Below the pieces are notes generated by a model that saw nothing but the letters and a program-made list of their open reading frames with translations, had not been told where the DNA came from and did not search any database. DNA of 64,000 nucleotides from Cheiracanthium punctorium (Eukaryota > Arthropoda > Arachnida > Araneae > Cheiracanthiidae): contig JAWZYV010006213.1 in the NCBI GenBank assembly GCA_038373885.1, positions 310,001-374,000 on the forward strand. Direction: 5' to 3'. Position numbers and translations under genes: made by a program. This document shows positions 57,061 to 64,000 of this stretch, one piece after another (the first letter of the stretch is position 1; each line of letters opens with the position of its first letter).

Positions 57061-60000
57061 GTTTATCCATGTACAATATGTCCCATGAGAACGACAACAA
57101 AACTTCTCAACACTTAAATTTTCCTTAGTTGACTTCAATACACCTAAAAATTTTAATTTATATCCCTTTTATATAATAACATAAGACAAAAGATTCTTTT
57201 ATATGAAGTGGGAATTCGATATATACTACAGATTCCTTGAAAATTCTCTCTGAACCTTGAGAATTTGACCTCAAATGGTAATTATTGCATATTTTTCTAG
57301 TTACTAAATTTCATGTAAATTACAAAGTATTTTTCAAATTCAAAGTTCAGGACATATTTTCTAATTGAGATATATTTCTGCCTGCACTCCTCAAAATTTT
57401 GTGTTTTTATGTTACTAAACTATTCTGAAATCAGCAGCCTGATCAAAAATTTTCCAAGTAATATTTTTTAAAAGCTTGTACCCAGGTTTAATGTGCTAAC
57501 TTCCATTGTTAATACGAAATTTTCCGTCTCGGGCGAGTAGCTACTCACAAATAAGAATCACTATCGTTGCGTCTTTGGAAAGAGGAATGTAAACATATTA
57601 AGCCTGAATTTAAGTGGGAAGTAGATTACAATATTTTCCCCTCACTATTTATTCTAAGTAATTGAACTTGTTGTAGAATAAAAAAATGTTGCACTTTCGC
57701 CCTTTAATAACTCATTCAGACGGTAAATAAACGTTTAAAAAATTATTTTACCTATGAATAATGTGTCGCATAAACTAATATAAAATTTTATCGCTATTAT
57801 TTATTTTTTCCTATCAATCATGCAAGTTAGAATGATTGATTTCTACTAGTAAAAGGCAAATGCTCTTCACATTCTTGTAATAAAGACGATTAATTATTCC
57901 AGTGAAGCTTTTCTGCTAAGTAAAATGCAAAGTAAATGGAACAACACATAAATAATCTGGAGAATTAGTACAAAGAATTTTATTAATAGAATTTCATTAA
58001 TACCATTCTGAGATTCAAGCCTTTGTTCCCTAACAGAAATTCGATTCCTTAATTAAAATAAATCGCTGATCAAACGCACGGCCTTGGGATAACAAAGGGT
58101 TTTGTGCCGAATTCCGGTTATTATTTTGAGTTCATTAATTTCCCGGGAAATACTCAGGGTTTGTTATGTAGGACTTGTCAAATGCACCACGCTCATTCCA
58201 AGTTATTTGAGATATTTATGAGTTTAAAGTTTATTAAACACGGTGCAATTCGTCAAGTGTGTTTTAATAAATGTATGAAAATGAAACCCTCAATCTTGAA
58301 TGTTAATCTGATTATGTTAGTAGTTTTATTAGATTTTATTTTTTCTTTTTCAAGCGCACGTCTTGAAATGCATGGCATATTCTCGTGTTAATCCAAATTG
58401 CATGTACTAATTTTCATGTAATAAATATTTTTCCAATTTGATGCAGCGTAAAATGATGGAACTAAACTTTCATGAAATCCCAGTCGATTAACTGAAATGA
58501 AGAGAACTTGTAAAAGATTTTGTTAATGAGTAAACAGTTGTTCGAAACTTAAATGAAATATAAATTTCAATAAAACATAATCCTTTAAATTCATTACTTT
58601 TAAAATAAAGCCACATACAATGAGATTGAATTAAAAATCTCATTTGAAGGCTTTCATCAAAACTGTAGATTTATAGGATAATACATGAAAAATAAAATTT
58701 AAACAACAGTTTTCAACACATTCTGACATTTCTAAGCGGAAACATTAAAACTCAACAATAACAATGAAATTTTACAAAATGAAAAATATTTCTGTATTTC
58801 TACAAAATTTCGTGAATAGTAAATAAATATTTTAAATTTATGAGTTTAGATATTTCGGACTTTTTTTCAGAATTTTACCAATAGATATACGTTAAAGCGA
58901 CTTCTTTATTAAAACACTCAGTGTATAAATCATTTATTTATTTATTTTTGGCATACTAAATTCTAACTTTCATGGCATTATTAAAAATATTGCATCTAAG
59001 CAACCGTCACTTAATTTTTATTTAATATTTTTGAAAATATATTTTCATACGTCAACTTTATAAAGTGCATAAGTACAATACTCAAATGTATACCTTAAAT
59101 GTATTGCGTCAAGTTTTATTTAATTTTACGCCATTAAAAGTCAAAAACGTAAGTTTTATATTTTGTTGACGAGTTAGAAATTGCTGCATTCATATTATTT
59201 TTATAAATAAGCATAAAACAATAGTTTCACACGATTTTTGAATAAACGTTAATTCATAATTATTATTATATAATTATTATTTAAATATTGTAAAGAACGT
59301 GCTTTTATGTACTGTGCGCGAGATATTTGTATTTTAATGATAACTAAACATTTTAGCATGAGAACTGAAGTTTGTTTTAGACAATCATTCTTTCTAGGCA
59401 TTATTCAGAATAACGATTAGTATCATTCAGTAGTAAATTTTTAAAAAAATATCTTTTTAAGTAAAAATGCATTGTATATATATTATCTTTTAAATATGTC
59501 GTAGATTTTCTGTGTTTCATTTACTTCGTTTGCAACGAATTTCTAATCTATCCATTTGTAATTACCAGCATTGAAGAATTTTTTCGATGCTTTAATTCTA
59601 ATTTTACAATATACTTGTTTTGTTAATTGAGCCAGATGAATAGAAAAAGCAGCCTTTTATTTTCCTCTCGCAGAAAAAATATAAGAGATTTCATTTTAAA
59701 ATGAGAACATTTGCTGCAAAAATCTAATTCCACTCATTATAATCGCATTTGATTTCTTTATATATATACATCCATTAATGAATGATACCCCTCTTTGCAG
59801 ATTACCTTTTAATGTCATCAGAATTTTTCCGCGTGATAATACAATTTCTTTCTTTAAAAAAATCTGCAGAAAAACTTTTTGGTACATTTTTTTTTCCACA
59901 ATTTTTTCCCGTGAATTTAAATGGCTTGTTTAACGTATTTTGATTTATTTATTTATTTTGTGATTGCATAATTTTTTAGGTGCTTCAGAATTAAGTGAGT

Positions 60001-60468
60001 TTTTTAAAGACGATAACAAAATTTCAATTTAGATGCATTCAAATAACTGTGTTAAAATGGTCCTAGTTAATTTATGATGGTTCAAAAAGTGCGAAACATG
60101 CCTAAGAAACACGGTGGATATGGAGCTTTTTCATTTGTGAAGTAGCTGGAATTTTTTTCTTCTTTTTTTGGCCTCTCGTGGAAGAAATAATTTTCTACCG
60201 TCTGGATGCTTCAAGTTGATCCTCTTTCGAACCGAAAAAATGGCTTACTACTTATGATTGCATCTTCACAAGACAACCTCCATATATCGTCAAGTTTGCT
60301 TTCCTGCCATCATTTTGTGCAGCCGTCTGTCAGATATAGCTCGTTCATCGCGTTTTTGGCACGTTTTTGCAAAGAAACAACAGCTATCTGCAAAGTTCAT
60401 CACATAATCCAAATTCTAGGCATCTCCACACCAGTTCAATGCCAACTTCTTTCTTCTGCTGATTTCAG
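57061..60468. other. no gene seen; upstream flank or intron of candidate exon
   Basis: AT-rich to about 60100, then more balanced. A 106-residue frame at 60206-60526 is in a different frame from the candidate exon and looks like chance. Any 5' untranslated exon of the candidate gene should lie here. Confidence 0.45.
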
Positions 60469-60629
60469 TTGGAAAAATGAACATTCTACATATTTTATTG
60501 GTGTTTGGTGTTCTGCATTATGGTAAGCCTACACAAGGGCATCTGCCAACTGGGATTTTGCCTTGGCCGGACAACTTTCTAATGGGTAATTCACGTTCAT
60601 CTGGTAAAAACCGACCAAAAGTCCAGAAG
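60469..60629 (+). CDS. candidate host exon: start of a secreted protein
   Basis: The acceptor TTCTTTCTTCTGCTGATTTCAG has a strong pyrimidine tract and ends at 60468. The ATG is at 60477, and the open frame gives 51 codons up to the donor AAG|GTAAGA after 60629, in phase 0. The peptide begins MNILHILLVFGVLHYG, a hydrophobic signal-peptide-like start, followed by KPTQGHLPTGILPWPDNFLM and a basic stretch GNSRSSGKNRPKVQK. If the exon is real, the ATG sits 8 nt into it, implying at least one upstream untranslated exon, with the rest of the gene beyond or later in the window. GTAAGC at 60523 is an alternative earlier donor. I do not recognise the protein. No downstream exon was found. It could still be a chance combination. 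Confidence 0.4.
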
Positions 60630-60966
60630 GTAAGATCGACAGCCGTGTTATAATGTCAAACGCGGGAACTGCACATTTCAGTCGTCAACCATGTTCAGTG
60701 TCATATCCAATCGTCCACAGTGGGGCATATTCTCTATTTGAAGGATTCGGGGAATTAAATATTGACTGTATAGCCTCATGCAATATTCATTTGATTCAAG
60801 CGCTGAAACATTGTTCTATAACTTGAAATTGTTAGAACAAAAACAGTCGCTTGTGTTGAAGGAACGGCCAAGTCACCACTTGTGGCAATAATTTTCATAA
60901 TCAGAGAAAATCCGTTCTGTCATGTCACATACAGTAACTTTACCTTTCTGCAGCACTTCGTGACAG
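60630..60966. other. putative first coding intron, proximal part
   Basis: Starts with the donor GTAAGA. The frame closes with TAA at 60651-60653. More GC-balanced than the window average. No gene seen. Confidence 0.35.
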
Positions 60967-61018
60967 TGACGTCACCTTGACTGCCGAGTATTCTTCAAAG
61001 AGTCACAACTTGACGTCA
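60967..61018. promoter_or_regulatory. pair of CRE-type palindromes in a GTCAC-rich cluster
   Basis: TGACGTCA occurs perfectly at 60967-60974 and 61011-61018. GTCAC/GTGAC half-sites crowd the surrounding 60870-61080 (for example AAGTCACCA, ATGTCACAT, GAGTCACAA, GGTCACTTT, GGTGACATT). CRE sites bind CREB/ATF-type bZIP proteins. Their function here is inference from motif density alone. Confidence 0.35.
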
Positions 61019-62527
61019 TTCTGAGTCGCAGAGACAATCATTGAAAGTCAAATGGTCACTTTCAGGTGACATTGTCAGTGCAGCATGACAATGCGTTCCG
61101 TTACAGTAACATTGAAGTTAAGCCACAAAAAAAATAGTGAAAAGCAAGTGACTCTGATGTCTAACTGAAGACAATTTTATCATATAATGCCTGCGTCCCA
61201 TGTGACGTACATGAAATTCATTGTTACGTAAGCATGATTTTACGTGCAAATAGGGGTGATAAGAGATAAAATATTTCGCAATACGTCCGGATGTGTCGTG
61301 CTAGTTGCTTCCGTGGAATCAAATTTTCTTTGTAAGAATTTTTTTTCATTTATTTATTGATTGATTGATTTCAAATTTCCACATCTGATTTACATAATTA
61401 GGTTTGTTTAGGTTTAAAACGGTCTTATTTTTTTTAAACTTGAGTCATGTCGTCATGAATACTTTAGCAGACGATTCTCACATTGAATTCAAATTAGACA
61501 GACAATAGTTTATTATTTTGGGTTTCAAACTGCTCCGAACCTGTTCCTGCATATTTACAAATGTGATGTGATAAGAAGAAATTTAATTCCATACGTGTAT
61601 TTGATCCAGCTATTATATGAAACGTTTATAAACTACACGCTACCATGTCTTACGAATAATCTACTAAATGCACAATTGTTTCTTTAGCAACTTGTAAACG
61701 AGCGAGAAATTGATAAGCTCTTGGCAAAAAATTATAAATAACTATCGTTAGAAACTGATTAAGAAGCCACAAAAACGAATTGACTGATTTGAATGTAATA
61801 TTACGGAGGTCTAAGGCTCTTTTTCAAACTTTTACCCCAGGACTCGATCTGTTACACATAAATTTTTACAAAGACATAAAGCAAAACAGCAGAAAAAAGG
61901 AATACAACACGAAGGAAGCAGAATACTGAAAAATAAAGAAAGAGCACACAAAGATAGAAAAGGAGAAATAAGTAAATTAAAGGGAGTAAAACAGAGCGCT
62001 ACGCCCATAAGGCCATATTGCCACAAAACAAAGTATTTTGCAAATTAATAAAAGTAAATAAATAACCCTGAAAAATACCAGATTTCGCATTCACGTATTT
62101 GAATTTTGTTAATTCTTCTCTCTTTTTTAGAACCATTTTACAGATAAATCATTTTTAACCGATGTAAGTTTCGAATTTCCATTAAGAGAAAAGTCCCCAA
62201 GATATATATTTATTTTTATTATTATTTCTAAGCGTGCGTGCTTTAGCTCTTTTTTTTCATCCTGATAAATGATTCTGAGAAACTTCACGAAATAAAAGTT
62301 TCTTTTTATCTGTAAGAACAAGTCATTCGGTGTCCTGTGCAATTTTTCAAACAAGAATCGAGGAACTGACCTTGCGCTGTTCGTGATATATCCTCTATAC
62401 TTTTTTTTTTTCTTTTTCAAAAGTATTTTCCATTCAAAGTAATTTTACGCATCAGACAGAAATGGAGTATCCCTTTAAACATAATTTAGTGATATTAAGG
62501 ACTATTAAAATAAATAAAAACTTTGTG
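61019..62527. other. no gene seen
   Basis: AT-rich with a purine-rich stretch at 61860-61990. No coding evidence. Confidence 0.5.
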
Positions 62528-62789
62528 AAAAAAACACACATGAAATGATACATATAACAAGATATGATCGTTTCGGTTGAAAATTTATTCAGTCTTCGTC
62601 GAAAGTCATAGCTCTTCGTCTCACGATCGTCACCTATGGGTACGTAGAAACAGCGGGAACTGAAAAAGATTCTTTTTCAGTTCCCACTGTTTTGTGAGAC
62701 GAAGAGCTGTGACTTTCGACGAAGACTGAATAAGTTTTAGTCGAAACAATCGTATCTTGTTATAAGTATCCTTTTATGTGTGTTTTTTT
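62528..62789. mobile_element. 262-bp near-perfect palindrome (foldback MITE-like)
   Basis: Arms of about 110-120 bp: left AAAAAAACACACAT...ATAACAAGATA...TTCAGTCTTCGTCGAAAGTC...CTCTTCGTCTCAC...CGGGAACTGAAAAAGA, with the complement from 62684 to 62789. The loop is only a few bases. The left arm has about 20 extra bases (about 62625-62645) without a partner. No TIR family or target duplication was recognised. Confidence 0.85.
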
Positions 62790-64000
62790 ACAGTTTTTAT
62801 TTATCCTAACGTTTGACACTAGTATTTTGAGTGTTTTTTCCGTAATTAAGGACTACTCTCAAATAGCACAAAGATTTACGGGCGAACTATATTTCAATAA
62901 ATATATATTTTGCCCACGAAAGTCCTTTGCCACTCTCGTAACTTCAGGATAATAAAAGCTATAGTCATAGCCTTTGTAAAGTAAAGGCTGTAATAGGCTG
63001 TACTTAATGAAACTACTTACAGTGCCACCTGACTTCAAAATTCGGAGTTTGCTTTCTTATATGAGAAAAGATACAAGATACGGGAAAAAAAACCAATAAC
63101 TAAATTGTTCAACATCTTCGATTTAGTAATAATACACGTCTTGTCTACAATATTTAAAACAATATTGGTCATAATAATGCTACAAATGTAAGTCATAAAA
63201 AGCACATTCACTTGGTCCAGTTTTACTAAACTGCGCTTGGCTAGCATTAGTCTCATTTATATTTTATGCTGAAAATGTTTTCTGACAGGAACAATACACA
63301 CCTTAAGTCGGGTCTGTAAAGCCCACTGCATATTGTACAACATGGTCGGTGACACGCTGGCACAAGTATTAGTAATAAGATTTGCATTTTTAACATTAAT
63401 GTAAGCAAGGGGATTTTTTTTTTACTAAATCGGTGACCCTGAACAACTTGGGAATTAATATTTTTCGGGTATCTCCCTAACATTTTTTAGATTAGAATGC
63501 AAACTGCGAACTTGCGCTATGTCCGTGATGTTTTAAGCGTTTTCACTACGTAGCGCGCAGCTACTTTACTATACTTAGACACTGCTTTTTGACCCCACCA
63601 TAAATCTCGGCGTCCTGAAGACCAAAGACTTCAGCGGGCACACTGTATACAAAAATATGACAGCATATTCATACATGGTACAATCTCTGTTACATGAAAA
63701 TGTAACAAATATAATCTGGAAATTACAATAAACAATGGAATATTTTACAGCACTAAAATTACATTTCTGCACATAGTACAACACAGTAAATAATGAATGT
63801 AAAATAACTCAGGTGTTATAGGAACATTCCATAGAAAAAATCTGATGTGAAACACCACACGACTTCACTGTACACCCTTAAATTAGATAGTTTTTCATGT
63901 ACTTCATTCAAACTTATTTAATTTGCCATTGAGATATGATACTTCAATATTATTAAGGCTTGATGATTATAAATGACAACTATGGAAAATATCGCCAAGC
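62790..64000. other. no gene seen
   Basis: AT-rich. A GC-balanced patch at 63590-63645 (complement begins CAGTGTGCCCGCTGAAG) could be one end of a Tc1-type element, but no partner is present. Confidence 0.45.

Noticed and set aside
56816..57138. Three overlapping frames of 71-90 residues
   Set aside because: They lie wholly inside a SINE copy and differ from the opposed copy by frameshifts; not coding.
60206..60526. 106-residue frame upstream of the candidate exon
   Set aside because: Different frame from the splice-bounded exon, runs over the acceptor, no hydrophobic start or family features.
63590..63645. Tc1-type terminus (complement begins CAGTGTGCCCGC)
   Set aside because: No matching second end or transposase within the window.

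Overview
This window looks like transposon-rich, gene-poor, AT-rich nuclear DNA from an animal. Evidence: spliced transposase reading frames, target-site duplications typical of animal transposons, tRNA-derived SINEs, 5'-truncated LINEs and microsatellites. No operons, ribosome-binding-site-led genes or CRISPR arrays are visible. The mix of Tc1/mariner, piggyBac, hAT-type and pogo-type DNA transposons, with a SINE core resembling spider SINEs I know of, suggests an arthropod, probably a chelicerate. That is inference; no single-copy host gene proves it.

Layout. 1-27 is the end of a piggyBac-type foldback MITE. 1525-2038 is a 5'-truncated LINE with a target-site duplication. 2781-5651 is a nearly complete piggyBac element whose transposase has two plausible introns and one frameshift. 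6411-9747 is a decayed Tc3-like element split by a younger Tc1-like element (7342-8874). 11771-13187 is another Tc1-like pseudo-element. 14110-17040 is a nest: a SINE interrupted by a 2.5-kb non-autonomous hAT-type element, which itself holds a 167-bp MITE. 17687-18136 and 51901-52395 are two foldback piggyBac-type MITEs. 20023-20498 is an internally deleted mariner and 20624-21139 a piggyBac-type MITE. 25.5-31.8 kb holds SINEs, an IS630-like deletion derivative and a Tc1-like pseudogene split by a hAT-type MITE. 34.3-36.4 kb holds two MITEs and a mariner-like element. 38.3-39.3 kb is a LINE 3' end with a tandemly duplicated tail. 40758-42585 is an unusual two-motif repeat array between 43-bp direct repeats. 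49153-49954 is a TIR element with 173-bp tandem repeats inside. 53022-53710 is a pogo-type MITE, 55.4-57.1 kb holds two opposed SINE copies, and 62528-62789 is a long near-perfect palindrome.

The only stretch I would propose as host coding sequence is a candidate exon at 60469-60629 (+). It is bounded by a good splice acceptor and donor and encodes a signal-peptide-like start, with two perfect CRE-type palindromes about 0.4 kb downstream. The rest is intergenic or intronic AT-rich DNA in which I see no gene.

Nothing here works as a pathway. The logic is one of serial insertion: nested target-site duplications give the relative ages of at least five insertions.
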